Shown here in pieces: positions 29,709-39,506 of a DNA stretch of 44,799 nt. Both the position numbers and the translations under genes were made by a program. The DNA lies in contig CATISD010000023.1 in assembly GCA_949538625.1 (NCBI GenBank), positions 1-44,799 of the forward strand. Direction: 5' to 3'. The stretch is from Acidimicrobiales bacterium AG-410-I20 (GTDB taxonomy: Bacteria; Actinomycetota; Acidimicrobiia; Acidimicrobiales; MedAcidi-G1). Positions within the stretch are counted from its first letter, which is position 1, and each line of letters starts with the position of its first letter. Below the pieces are notes generated by a model, which did no database searches, had not been told where the DNA came from, and saw only the letters and a program-made list of their open reading frames with translations.

Positions 29709-30965
29709 TCAAATTGATGTAACCGCTGAAGCCGCCAAGTCAAGTGTTCGATCAATAATCTCATCGGTGTGAACCAGACTTGGGAATAAGCCTTCGTAGG
29801 GGCCAGGAGCAAAAGCCACCCCTTGTTCAAGTAACGCATGAAAAACTTTTGGGTATATCCCGTTTTCTGCAAGTTCCTGTGCTTCATCAAAATTTGTAGG
29901 TAATTTTTCTCCAAAGAACAGACCTACAAGTGAACCAACTCTTGGCAACAGAGCAGGAAATCCAGCAGCAGAAAACACATCAGTTAATCCATCTGCCAGT
30001 CGTTCAGCCGTTGTAGTCAATTGCTTGTAAGCATCATGGCCAAGAAAATCTAAAGTTACGCGACCTGCCGCCATCGCTAAAGGATTTCCTGAGAGAGTCC
30101 CTGCCTGATATACACCTCCTAAGGGTGCAATATTTTCCATTATTTCTCTTCTCGCTCCAAATGCGCCTACAGGAAGGCCCCCACCAACTACTTTCCCAAA
30201 GCACCAAATATCGGGAGTGACTCCAAAATATTCAGCTGCACCACCATAGGACAGTCGAAATCCAGTAATAACTTCATCGAAAATCAACAACGCACCCGTT
30301 TCATCACATACATTTCTCAACGCTTCAAGAAACCCTGAGTTTGGTGATATTAGACCCATGTTTGCAGCAACCGGTTCAACAATAACTGCCGCAAATGTCT
30401 CATCAATTTCGGGTACAACGTTGTATGGGGCAACGACGGTATCCGCTACCGCCCCTGGAGTTACTCCTTCGCACCCACTTAGTCCTTGATTTGCTACGCC
30501 GCTACCACCTGCTGCTAGAAGAGCATCAGAATGGCCGTGATAACACCCTGCAAATTTCAATATTCGGTTTCTTCCAGTTGCTCCTCTTGCAAGCCTCACT
30601 GCTGACATCGTTGCTTCTGTTCCACTTGAAACAAAACGGATTAACTCAAGCCCTTGAATTCTTTCGATAACCATTTCAGCGAGCTCTACTTCTGCTTCAG
30701 TAGGGGCGCCAAAAGTCGTTCCTGATGCAGCAGCTTTTGTGATCGCCTCTATAACCGCGGGATGGGCATGGCCAAGAATGCCAGGGCCGTATGACTGTAC
30801 ATAATCAATATAACTATTTCCTTCAATGTCATATATGTACGGGCCTTGGGCGTGAGTAACAAAATATGGTGTTCCTCCAACTGATCCAAAAGCTCTTACT
30901 GGAGAATTAACCCCACCGGGAATAACTTGCTTAGCCCGCAAAAATAGTTCAGAATTTGAAATCAT
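29709..30965 (-). CDS. hemL: Glutamate-1-semialdehyde 2,1-aminomutase
   Basis: PGGVNSPVRAFGSVGGTPYFV, RFVSSGTEATMSAVRLARGATGR, LLIFDEVITGFRLSYGGAAEYFGVTPDIWCFGKVVGGGLPVGAFG. Confidence 0.96.
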   Translation of the reverse strand: MISNSELFLRAKQVIPGGVNSPVRAFGSVGGTPYFVTHAQGPYIYDIEGNSYIDYVQSYGPGILGHAHPAVIEAITKAAASGTTFGAPTEAEVELAEMVIERIQGLELIRFVSSGTEATMSAVRLARGATGRNRILKFAGCYHGHSDALLAAGGSGVANQGLSGCEGVTPGAVADTVVAPYNVVPEIDETFAAVIVEPVAANMGLISPNSGFLEALRNVCDETGALLIFDEVITGFRLSYGGAAEYFGVTPDIWCFGKVVGGGLPVGAFGARREIMENIAPLGGVYQAGTLSGNPLAMAAGRVTLDFLGHDAYKQLTTTAERLADGLTDVFSAAGFPALLPRVGSLVGLFFGEKLPTNFDEAQELAENGIYPKVFHALLEQGVAFAPGPYEGLFPSLVHTDEIIDRTLDLAASAVTSI

Positions 30966-31939
30966 TTTTGAAGTGTTTCAGCTGCTCTGCAGGCTAGATA
31001 AGTCAATATAAAGTCTGCTCCGGCTCTTTTTATTGATAAAAGATGTTCCATCCCTACAGAGTCTCCGTCTATCCATCCATTTGCAGCCGCTGCTTCCACC
31101 ATGGCGTATTCCCCGCTTACGTGATAAGCGGCTAAAGGTAGATTTGTTTTTGCCCGCACTTTAGAAATGACGTCAAGATAGGAAAGAGCAGGTTTTACCA
31201 TCACCATGTCTGCACCCTCAGATATATCGAGATGAACTTCCATCAATGCTTCCCGAGCATTTTTGGGATCTTGTTGGTAACCCTTGCGATCCCCTCCATC
31301 AACAATTTCCACATCAACTGCGTCTCGGAATGGGCCATAAAGTGCTGAAGCGTATTTTGCCGCATATGCAAGAATGGCAATATCTTCAAAATCTTTACTA
31401 TCTAAAGCTGTACGTATTGCTTTTACTTGACCATCCATCATTCCCGAAGGCGCTGTCACATGTGCTCCTGCCTCAGCCTGAGCAATAGCAATTTGTTGGT
31501 ATAACTCGAGTGTGGCGTCGTTATCTACTGTTCCGTTACTTTTTACAATTCCACAATGTCCATGATCCGTGTATTCGTCTACACAAAGATCTGCGATCAG
31601 GACCATTTCGTCATTTAATTCATTTCTCAAATCGTTAAGCGCTACTTGAACTATTCCATTTGGATTCCATGCTTCCGAACCTTCTGCATCTTTTTTTTCC
31701 GGGATTCCAAATAAAACAAGGCCAGGAATTCCTCTATCTCGGAGTTTTTTTACTTCTTCTAAAAGACTTTTCCTTGTGTGCTGAAAAACTCCAGGTAACG
31801 AATGAACTGGTTCAGGTTCTTTAATGCCTTCACGAATAAATAAAGGCGCTACTAAGTCGTCAACAGACAACTGAGTTTCAGCAACAAGCCGTCGAATGGC
31901 TGCCGTTTTACGTAGACGTCGAGGACGATTTTCTATCAC
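30962..31939 (-). CDS. hemB: Porphobilinogen synthase
   Basis: RPRRLRKTAAIRRLVAET, DLCVDEYTDHGHCG, APSGMMDGQVKAIR, MVKPALSYLDVI. Confidence 0.96.
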   Translation of the reverse strand: MIENRPRRLRKTAAIRRLVAETQLSVDDLVAPLFIREGIKEPEPVHSLPGVFQHTRKSLLEEVKKLRDRGIPGLVLFGIPEKKDAEGSEAWNPNGIVQVALNDLRNELNDEMVLIADLCVDEYTDHGHCGIVKSNGTVDNDATLELYQQIAIAQAEAGAHVTAPSGMMDGQVKAIRTALDSKDFEDIAILAYAAKYASALYGPFRDAVDVEIVDGGDRKGYQQDPKNAREALMEVHLDISEGADMVMVKPALSYLDVISKVRAKTNLPLAAYHVSGEYAMVEAAAANGWIDGDSVGMEHLLSIKRAGADFILTYLACRAAETLQK

Positions 31940-31957
31940 AAGAGTAATTCTACGGAG

Positions 31958-32695
31958 TTAGTTGGCTGCCCACTCCCGCGCTACTGACATAAGTCCTTCT
32001 AACGAGTATTCCTTTGCTTGGTAAATATTTTTATATCCATTTTCTCGTGCGGCTTGAGCAGTAACTGGCCCAATGCATAAAGCTGCCGCTGGTGTCGGCG
32101 ATTTAACTAATTCGGTATATCGATTAACTGCTGAAGCGGAAGCAAAAATAACGGCATCAGACATGAGAGCTTGAGCTACTTTATTCTGATCAATAGTTGG
32201 TTGTATGTTTCTATAAGCCACTACTTCTTCGACTACCCAACCAAGATCTCTCAAACCATCGGCTAACAGAGGACGAATTCTTTCTGCACGAACAAAAAGT
32301 ATTTCATTCTCTTTTTGAGCTGGTGAGGAGAATTCAGATAAGAGTGAATCGCCTACCGCTTTACTCGGTACAAGTCCTATTGAACACCCTGCTTTTATTA
32401 AAGGTTCAGCGGTCTGGGGACCAACTACTGCAAAAGAAACAGAAGGGATTACTCCATTCAAAGCTTTGATTAAGCGATTTGCGGCATTAGAAGAAGTAAC
32501 TACTACCCACTCATAGTTCTCAATTTTTTTAACTGCACTTTCTAAGGCCGCTCCCCCATCTACGGGATCATGAATTTCTATAACAGGCAACTCAATCACA
32601 TTGGCTCCTTGCAAACGTAAGAAGTTGCACAGTGATTCTGACTGTTCTTTTGCACGTGTTACGACCATTGTGCGGTCAACTAAAAAGCCACTCAT
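31958..32695 (-). CDS. hemD: Uroporphyrinogen-III synthase
   Basis: VVTRAKEQSESLCNFLRLQGANVIELPVIEI, VVTSSNAANRL and position after hemC. Confidence 0.88.
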   Translation of the reverse strand: MSGFLVDRTMVVTRAKEQSESLCNFLRLQGANVIELPVIEIHDPVDGGAALESAVKKIENYEWVVVTSSNAANRLIKALNGVIPSVSFAVVGPQTAEPLIKAGCSIGLVPSKAVGDSLLSEFSSPAQKENEILFVRAERIRPLLADGLRDLGWVVEEVVAYRNIQPTIDQNKVAQALMSDAVIFASASAVNRYTELVKSPTPAAALCIGPVTAQAARENGYKNIYQAKEYSLEGLMSVAREWAAN

Positions 32696-33585
32696 TGTTT
32701 CTTTAGTAACTCACGACCGCCTTGGGTGTCAAGGAGAGTTTGAGCAACACTCTTCCCTAGGCTCAGACTTTCTTGCCCTGTTTCCGTAGTTTTGAGAAAA
32801 GATTTACCATCCATTGAAGAAACGACGGCTGTAAGTGAAATTTCATCTTCCGAAACAACAGCATTTGCTGCAATCGGTAGATCGCAACCTGTCCCTAATT
32901 CATATAGAAATGCTCTCTCTGCTGAAACGGCGCGATGTGTGTCTTTATGATTTATTTCAGAGAAGAGAGACTTCAGTTCTTCATCTTGTGAACGGCTTTC
33001 AATCGCAAGTGCTCCTTGCCCTACTTGTGGAAGGAGAGTGGAAGGATTAAGTACATCAACAACTTCCGGTGTTAAACCCAATCTATCTAACGCAGCTTTA
33101 GCCATAACTATCGCATCATAATGTTCAGCTTTTTTGAGCCGAGTTTCAATATTTCCTCTTAGATCTTCAAAACAAAGATCTGGCCGTAAATGTAATAAAT
33201 GGGCTTTTCGCCGGATAGACCCGGTAGCGATGCAGGCTTCGTGAGGAAGATCTTCCCAACGGTTTCCAACAAGAACATCTCTTGGATCTGCTCTCTCAGG
33301 AAATGCAATTAGTTCTAATCCATCCAGTGATGTCGCTGGCAAATCTTTTGCTGAATGAATAGCAAAATCAGCTTTTCCTTCTAGTACTGCAAGTTGAACT
33401 TCTTTAACAAAGACTCCTTGTCCGCCTAACTCACTCAATGAAGTCTCGCGATCTTTGTCTCCTGCGGTTTCAACAATAACTATCTCTATTTCAAGTTCTG
33501 GAAAGGCTGCAGATAGCAAAGAAATGACTTTATTTGTCTGCCATAATGCGAGAGGGCTGCCTCTAGTAGCGGCCCGAATTTTCAT
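32692..33585 (-). CDS. hemC: Hydroxymethylbilane synthase
   Basis: RAATRGSPLALWQTNKV, DFAIHSAKDLPA, RRKAHLLHLRPDLCFEDLRGNIETRL, LGTGCDLPIAA. Confidence 0.96.
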   Translation of the reverse strand: MKIRAATRGSPLALWQTNKVISLLSAAFPELEIEIVIVETAGDKDRETSLSELGGQGVFVKEVQLAVLEGKADFAIHSAKDLPATSLDGLELIAFPERADPRDVLVGNRWEDLPHEACIATGSIRRKAHLLHLRPDLCFEDLRGNIETRLKKAEHYDAIVMAKAALDRLGLTPEVVDVLNPSTLLPQVGQGALAIESRSQDEELKSLFSEINHKDTHRAVSAERAFLYELGTGCDLPIAANAVVSEDEISLTAVVSSMDGKSFLKTTETGQESLSLGKSVAQTLLDTQGGRELLKKQ

Positions 33586-33596
33586 AACGTTTAGAC

Positions 33597-34856
33597 CTAT
33601 AGATTGAACAAATCACGCAGTGCTTCTGCAAGGCGCTCCCCGCGAGCGGTCCCAGCAGCATCTTTCATGCGGACTGTGGGCTCATGCAAAAGTTTTCCTA
33701 CTACTCCAGATACAAGCCCTTCTACTATGTTTCGTTGATTTTCGTCTAGTTCTTCTAATTTTGAGGCAAACCGAGCAAATTCATTTTCAGTGACTTCTGC
33801 AGCACGATCTCTAAGTCCAGCAACTAATGGGGCAACGGAACGAGCTGTTGATTCGTCAACATATCGATCAAGTTCAGTATCAATTATCTTTTGAACCGAG
33901 GTAATTTCTCGACGTCGTGCTTGAATGCCCTCTTCAACGAAAGCCCGTAAGTCATCCATGTCTAATAAGGTCACCCCATCGATCTCTCCTGACGCAGGAT
34001 CAACATCTCTAGGGACAGCGATGTCAACGATAAGAAGTTCTCGGTTCGATCTTCTTCTCATGACCTCGTGAAGATCCCCATGTTCAAGAATCACAGAAGA
34101 CGCTCCAGTTGAGGTTAGTAAGACATCGATTTCAGCTAGATGCGAAGGAAGTTCTTCAAGTTTTACTGGGGTTCCATTGAGTCGTTCTGCGACCTGAACA
34201 GCACTCTCCCAAGTCCTATTTGCCACAAGGATCTCCGCTACTCCACCGTTATTTAAGGCTCTTGCTAATCCTTCACCCATCTTTCCGGTTCCTACAATAA
34301 GAACTCGGCAATTGTTTAAACCCCCAAGACGTTGATTAGCCATTGCTACAGCGGCTTGAGACACTGATGTTGTTTTTTTAGAGATCTCTGTTTCTGTTCT
34401 CACACGCTTTCCAACTTGAAGGGCATGCCTAAACATAGGATTTAATACTGGCCCGACTGTAGATTCTTCGGTTGCTGCCTCCCACGCCATACGAACTTGA
34501 CCAAGTATTTCGTTCTCCCCTAACACTACTGAATCCAGTCCGGATGCAACTGCAAATAAGTGCCTTACTGCATCAGTATCGTAAAGACCAGTTAGGTAGT
34601 CAGAAAACTCTTCAGGGGCTACATGTGTGACCTCTGCAAAGAAGTTTCGAATATCTTCATACCCTCCATGAAATTTCTCAGCGAATGCATAAACTTCAAT
34701 TCGGTTACAGGTAGACAAAATGACGGCTTCTGTAACGTTTTCTCTTGAAGTGAGATCCGAAAGTGCTTTGGGTATATCGGTTTTTTGAATGGTCATCCGT
34801 TCCAAAAGCTCAAGAGGAACGTTTTTATGATTTAGACCTACGACAACGATAGACAC
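33597..34856 (-). CDS. hemA: Glutamyl-tRNA reductase
   Basis: VGLNHKNVPLELLER, ILSTCNRIEVYA, ASGLDSVVLGENEILGQVR, VGTGKMGEGLARAL. Confidence 0.96.
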   Translation of the reverse strand: MSIVVVGLNHKNVPLELLERMTIQKTDIPKALSDLTSRENVTEAVILSTCNRIEVYAFAEKFHGGYEDIRNFFAEVTHVAPEEFSDYLTGLYDTDAVRHLFAVASGLDSVVLGENEILGQVRMAWEAATEESTVGPVLNPMFRHALQVGKRVRTETEISKKTTSVSQAAVAMANQRLGGLNNCRVLIVGTGKMGEGLARALNNGGVAEILVANRTWESAVQVAERLNGTPVKLEELPSHLAEIDVLLTSTGASSVILEHGDLHEVMRRRSNRELLIVDIAVPRDVDPASGEIDGVTLLDMDDLRAFVEEGIQARRREITSVQKIIDTELDRYVDESTARSVAPLVAGLRDRAAEVTENEFARFASKLEELDENQRNIVEGLVSGVVGKLLHEPTVRMKDAAGTARGERLAEALRDLFNL

Positions 34857-35027
34857 TGTCTGGTCTCCTTAACTATTACTGACAATCCCAACACAACAAT
34901 TTCTGCACTTTGGCTATAGAGAAAAACTTATTTTCTGCAATTTAAAGATACCTTCTATCTACCTATCATGACTGATTAGAAACCTCTTTAACAACTTGTC
35001 TGAAAGAGAAAAAGGTCACTATTGGAT

Positions 35028-35675
35028 CTATTCATTTCGTTCTCTTTGTTGTTCATGAAAAGCAAGAATATGAAGTTCAGTCGCCAAATCTACTTTTCTA
35101 AGAGTCACAGATTCTGGAACCGTTACCAAACCTGGCGCAAAGTTCAAAATAGAATAGATACCTGCTTCAATAAGTTGATCTGTAACCACTTGCGCTGAAG
35201 AAGCAGGCGTAGCAACGATGCCTAGTGTGCAGTTATTTTCTTCAACTACGTTGGATAACTCTTCAATTGGATAGACAGTTATCCCTGCAATTTTTTCACC
35301 TACTACCTCAGAAGAAGAGTCAACTAATCCTTTAATAGGGAACCCGCCAGATGCAAAGCCACCATAACGAGTTAATGCGCGACCAAGGTTTCCAGCTCCA
35401 ACAATCACAACTCCAACTGGGTCGCCATCTCCCAACACAAGTTTGATTTGTTGAATAAGGAAATCAACTTCGTAACCAACTCCACGCTTCCCATATGACC
35501 CGAGAATAGAGAGATCTTTACGTACGTTTGCAGCGTTCACCCCTGCGATTGCTGCTAATTGTTCAGAAGAAACTGTAATGGTTCCGTTATCTGCTAAATC
35601 AACAAGCCCTCTTAGATATACAGGTAATCGGGCGACTGTTGCCTCAGGCACCAAGGGGCTTTCTATATCTTCCAC
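35028..35675 (-). CDS. rex: Redox-sensing transcriptional repressor Rex; GTG start
   Basis: IAGVNAANVRKDLSILGSYGKRGVGYEV, GVVIVGAGNLGRALTRYGGFASGGFPIKGLVD. Confidence 0.95.
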   Translation of the reverse strand: MEDIESPLVPEATVARLPVYLRGLVDLADNGTITVSSEQLAAIAGVNAANVRKDLSILGSYGKRGVGYEVDFLIQQIKLVLGDGDPVGVVIVGAGNLGRALTRYGGFASGGFPIKGLVDSSSEVVGEKIAGITVYPIEELSNVVEENNCTLGIVATPASSAQVVTDQLIEAGIYSILNFAPGLVTVPESVTLRKVDLATELHILAFHEQQRERNE

Positions 35676-35735
35676 ATCCTTAACTTAGATGTTTGTGAAG
35701 CCTTCAGAATGGATTATTAAACCAAAGCTGGTTAA

Positions 35736-35825
35736 TTAATCTACAAGAATGACAAATTGGACGATTGCTGCACTCATAATTGCTATCAGCAATACCGCAG
35801 TGACAACTGTTGTTCTTAACCTCAT
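35736..35825 (-). CDS. Candidate 29-aa single-pass membrane micro-ORF coupled to the upstream SAM hydrolase-family gene
   Basis: Read by hand: MRLRTTVVTAVLLIAIMSAAIVQFVILVD, with ATGA overlap to the preceding stop. Coding status unproven. Confidence 0.5.
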   Translation of the reverse strand: MRLRTTVVTAVLLIAIMSAAIVQFVILVD

Positions 35826-36679
35826 GTACTTTCCTTTTTGGGCGTTAAAGATACTTGAGTGGTGATTGTTGTTTCATCCGTAGCATTCAATATTTGAATT
35901 GAATCACCTGTACAAATAGAAAACTCTGATGCTGCAGAACTCCTTAGGGTAGCAATAGCTACTAATCCGGCTGAATCAACTATTAGACCTGCTCCTCCTT
36001 CGGGTATTTGGTCAAAGGCAGAAACAACATTTGTTGGATAGATTCGCTCTCCAATTTTTATCTGCAGTTTGCCTTCTGGGAGGTCATCTATTCCAATATT
36101 TAATTGGACATTTCCGTATTGGTCTATCCAAAGAACTTCAGTAAATAAAATTTCTTCTTCAATATAGGAGACAGGAATAATTGCAGGCATAAGACTATTT
36201 GGGTCTATCGGATCACCAAACTCTGCTAGAGGAACTCCATTTGCTAAATGAGCGGCAACTGGAGCGAACACGTCTCGGCCATCAAATGTTGTAGAGGAAG
36301 TTGCTAAATGAAAACTGTTATTTGTTAATTCTATGACTTGTTTTGGTCCCCCAACCATTGCAACTGCAGGAGCTAACAACCCGTTATCTGGTCCAACTAA
36401 GACTGACTCTCCTTCTCCTACTTCGACAGCGATTCTTCGTCGATCAGTGCCTACTCCAGGATCTACTACTGCTACTACGATTCCAGGGCATAAGTATTCA
36501 ACACTTCTTGCTAAAGCAAGTGATCCGGCTCTCACATCATGAGGTGGTACACCGTGGGTTATATCTATTATTTCAACTTCTGGAGCGATACTTCGAAAGA
36601 CTGAGTGGACCACGCCAACAAATTCATCTGATACGCCGAAATCAGATAGAAACGAGATAGTTGTATACCCAGAAGGCAC
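35822..36679 (-). CDS. SAM hydrolase / SAM hydroxide adenosyltransferase (DUF62) family; GTG 36679 is a plausible start, ATG 36721 the listed one
   Basis: ISFLSDFGVSDEFVGVVHSVFRSIAPEVEIIDITHGVPPHDVRAGSLALARSVEYLCPGIVVAVVDPGVGTDRR. GGAG lies 9 nt upstream of the GTG, avoiding a 41-nt overlap with proC. Confidence 0.9.
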   Translation of the reverse strand: MPSGYTTISFLSDFGVSDEFVGVVHSVFRSIAPEVEIIDITHGVPPHDVRAGSLALARSVEYLCPGIVVAVVDPGVGTDRRRIAVEVGEGESVLVGPDNGLLAPAVAMVGGPKQVIELTNNSFHLATSSTTFDGRDVFAPVAAHLANGVPLAEFGDPIDPNSLMPAIIPVSYIEEEILFTEVLWIDQYGNVQLNIGIDDLPEGKLQIKIGERIYPTNVVSAFDQIPEGGAGLIVDSAGLVAIATLRSSAASEFSICTGDSIQILNATDETTITTQVSLTPKKEST

Positions 36680-36680
36680 G

Positions 36681-37475
36681 CTAACTAACTCCAAGTTCTC
36701 GAGAGCGATTTGCTGCGGCATTGACTACTTTTTTAATAAGTTCAGAAAAGTTCGCTTCTTCAAATACTGCTAATCCAGCAGCAGTAGTGCCACCTTTTGA
36801 TGTCACGTTTTCTCTTAATACTGAAGCCGGCTCATCACTTTCTCTCAGTAATGTCGCAGCACCCAACAAAGTTCGCTCGGTTAGTTCGACTGCGACTTGA
36901 TGAGTTAGCCCTTCAGATTTGGCTGCTTCAATTAATTTTTCAGCTAATAAAAATACATATGCGGGTCCCGATCCAGATATGCCTGTTACTGCATCAAGAT
37001 CGGATTCATCTACTACCACAACTCCGCCAACTGCAGACAAAATACTCTGTCCCCATTTTAAATCATCTGACGAAGCTAGGGATCCGCTAGCTAGACCTGC
37101 TGCTCCCTGTCCAACTAATGATGGCGTATTGGGCATTGCTCTTAGTACTGAAGTATGCGGCCCTAATTCATCTTCTAGCGATGAAAGAGTAATACCAGCA
37201 GCAATTGACAAAACTCTTGTGACACTCGCTTTACGAAGAGAAGAACAAACTTCTAAAACAATATGGGGTTTAACTGCTATAAGAGCGTCCGTCCCTTCCA
37301 AGAGTTCGACTCCTATAGTCACACCCTTTAGCTCAGTTTCTAAATAACTTCTTCTGTCTGGATCAGGTTCTACGATGTGCATCGCTTCTGCATCTGCCCA
37401 GCCTTTAGATATGAGCCCTCCGAGAAGAGCTTCACCCATTTTCCCGCCACCAATAACTTGTAATTTTTTATTCAC
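36681..37475 (-). CDS. proC: Pyrroline-5-carboxylate reductase
   Basis: IGGGKMGEALLGGLISKG, LRAMPNTPSLVGQGAAGL, GISGSGPAYVFLLAEKLIEAAKSEGL, NVTSKGGTTAAGLAVF. Confidence 0.94.
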   Translation of the reverse strand: MNKKLQVIGGGKMGEALLGGLISKGWADAEAMHIVEPDPDRRSYLETELKGVTIGVELLEGTDALIAVKPHIVLEVCSSLRKASVTRVLSIAAGITLSSLEDELGPHTSVLRAMPNTPSLVGQGAAGLASGSLASSDDLKWGQSILSAVGGVVVVDESDLDAVTGISGSGPAYVFLLAEKLIEAAKSEGLTHQVAVELTERTLLGAATLLRESDEPASVLRENVTSKGGTTAAGLAVFEEANFSELIKKVVNAAANRSRELGVS

Positions 37476-37511
37476 TTTGTGGAACCTATCCGATGATTAA
37501 CCGACCAACTC

Positions 37512-38000
37512 CTAAGAGCTAAACCGACTAGCGAAACCAATCCTTAAACCGGGCTTAAAACACTCTTCGATTGCCATCCAGCATGTCCCAAGAATTCGAT
37601 CAAGTTCATCTTCTGTGACTGTTGATACAGGTATAGCACCTACGAGAAATACCGAATCTTCCTCTCCTATACAAAGAGTTACACCAATAAGCCGTCGATT
37701 TTTTCTCAACATGTACTCCCAAAAGTCCGAATGATTCTCCTCTGGTCCAGGCATCAAATACGTTTCATAGTGAAGCATGCGTTGCTTTAAAGTCACATTA
37801 AGCATGCTCGACTCTTTCTCTTCGCCCAGAATCCTTGCATGCCAAATATGTTGTGCCGGAGCAAAATCTAAATCTTCTTCAACACTTGCCAAAATTGGGT
37901 TATTAGTTAATTGTTCATTAAACCACGTATTAATACGTTCAATAAATACTTGAAATTCATCTGAAGTTAGTGGTGAATTTTCATTCACGATTAGCTGCAC
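37512..38000 (-). CDS. YbjN-domain-like protein
   Basis: Sequence character and position beside mshA, an arrangement known from other actinobacteria. Confidence 0.65.
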   Translation of the reverse strand: MQLIVNENSPLTSDEFQVFIERINTWFNEQLTNNPILASVEEDLDFAPAQHIWHARILGEEKESSMLNVTLKQRMLHYETYLMPGPEENHSDFWEYMLRKNRRLIGVTLCIGEEDSVFLVGAIPVSTVTEDELDRILGTCWMAIEECFKPGLRIGFASRFSS

Positions 38001-39205
38001 TCAACTAACGCAAGTAATGCGCGACTATCACAAATCTGTTTTAGGCGTTCCGCTGTAGCTTGCCAAGTGAACGACCAAGATTTTTCAGCCGCGGCAACTG
38101 CCATCTCCGCTCCAGCTATAGGGTCACCGAATAAATTGTTTATATGTTGAGCGAAATCTTCAGGTTTGCGTCCCTCAACAAGAAATCCTGTTTGCCCATG
38201 GTCAACTAGTGTTCGTAGACCACCAACATCAGAAGCAACTACTGGTATACCGCAAGCGGCCGCTTCGAGCGCTACCAAGCCAAAGGACTCAGATCGACTC
38301 GGCATAATCAAAACATCTGCAGATCTGTACCACATACATAGATCATGATGTGCCTGTGGAGGAACAAATAAAACACGATCAACAAGCTCTAATTCATTAA
38401 CGAGGGACCATATCTTCTCTTCAGTAGCAGGCCCTTCAGGACCACTAGCCCCTCCAACAATAACTAGTTGGGCATTTGGGTACTTTTTTAAGTGAGCCAG
38501 TGTCTGGATTGCTACCTCAACACCTTTTAATGGTTGTATGCGACCGACAAAGAGTAAGACAGGGTCACCGCTTAAGCCAGTCGCTTTCCTAGCTTCTTCT
38601 CGATCTCCTGGCGAAAATAAAGAGTGGTCTACACCTGGTGGAACTATTTCTATCCGAGAAATATCTGTTCCATATAAATCGACAAGTTGTCGAGACTCTT
38701 CTTCGCTATTAGCAAGAACGATGTCCGAGCAACGGGCGACGGCTGTTTCTGCATCCATTCGGCGTTGAGGTTCTATCTCACCCGTTTCAGCTTTGACTCT
38801 CGCCAGAGTATGAAAAACAGTAGTCAGAGGTAAACCTAATTCATGCTTTAAGCGGTGACCGGCAAGCCCACTTAACCAATAATTCGCGAGTAGTCCATCA
38901 AATCCGCCGTGTGTGCGAATCCATTTCGATACTTGATCGGCAAACAAACCAACTATCTCAGGAAGTTCCTCTTTTGATAGATCAAGCGCTCCTGCGGTGA
39001 CGTGAACAACTCGAAATCCTGGTTCAACATTAACTACTTCAGGAGTAGTTAAATCTGTTCGTCTTACAAAAACGGTTGATTCACGACCTGATCTTGCAAG
39101 TGCAGATATGAGTTCTCTTACATAAACATTCATTCCACCGCTATCCCCAGACCCTGGCTGAACTAGTGGTGATGTATGCAAAGATAAAACGGCAAGATGG
39201 TTCAT
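37991..39205 (-). CDS. mshA: D-inositol-3-phosphate glycosyltransferase (mycothiol biosynthesis)
   Basis: SLHTSPLVQPGSGDSGGMNVYVRELISALARSG, RIEIVPPGVDHSLFSPGDR, VGRIQPLKGVEVAI, MPSRSESFGLVALEAAACGIPVVAS. Confidence 0.9.
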   Translation of the reverse strand: MNHLAVLSLHTSPLVQPGSGDSGGMNVYVRELISALARSGRESTVFVRRTDLTTPEVVNVEPGFRVVHVTAGALDLSKEELPEIVGLFADQVSKWIRTHGGFDGLLANYWLSGLAGHRLKHELGLPLTTVFHTLARVKAETGEIEPQRRMDAETAVARCSDIVLANSEEESRQLVDLYGTDISRIEIVPPGVDHSLFSPGDREEARKATGLSGDPVLLFVGRIQPLKGVEVAIQTLAHLKKYPNAQLVIVGGASGPEGPATEEKIWSLVNELELVDRVLFVPPQAHHDLCMWYRSADVLIMPSRSESFGLVALEAAACGIPVVASDVGGLRTLVDHGQTGFLVEGRKPEDFAQHINNLFGDPIAGAEMAVAAAEKSWSFTWQATAERLKQICDSRALLALVECS

Positions 39206-39207
39206 AT

Positions 39208-39444
39208 TTACCCTCCAGATACCGGTGGAAGGAGGGCTACTTCATCTTCATCTACTACAGACGTACTCAAGTCTGCTTGTTTACCATTAACCCAGATTTT
39301 GCAGTTTGGTAAAAGAGTAGAAAAAGTTTCGCCAAATTGTTTACTTGCCGTATTTATAACTTCGCCAACAGTGTCTCCTGGAATTGCAGTTTTTCCAGTA
39401 CCTGCAGCAACTCGAATTGAAGCGAAGAGTCTTAGTACAGCCAT
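39208..39444 (-). CDS. MoaD/ThiS-family sulfur carrier-like protein
   Basis: 78 aa, ubiquitin-fold character, C-terminal ALLPPVSGG. Confidence 0.82.
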   Translation of the reverse strand: MAVLRLFASIRVAAGTGKTAIPGDTVGEVINTASKQFGETFSTLLPNCKIWVNGKQADLSTSVVDEDEVALLPPVSGG

Positions 39445-39506
39445 TCATTTAGTCTACGAACGGTTTACCTTTTCTGAAATCTAGTTCTTCCGATAAAGTC
39501 ATCTAA

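Noticed and set aside
34857-35027. Small RNA or tRNA gene in the rex-hemA gap
   Set aside because: No cloverleaf, TTCGA-type arm or stable hairpin could be found by eye; the gap probably just holds a promoter or leader.
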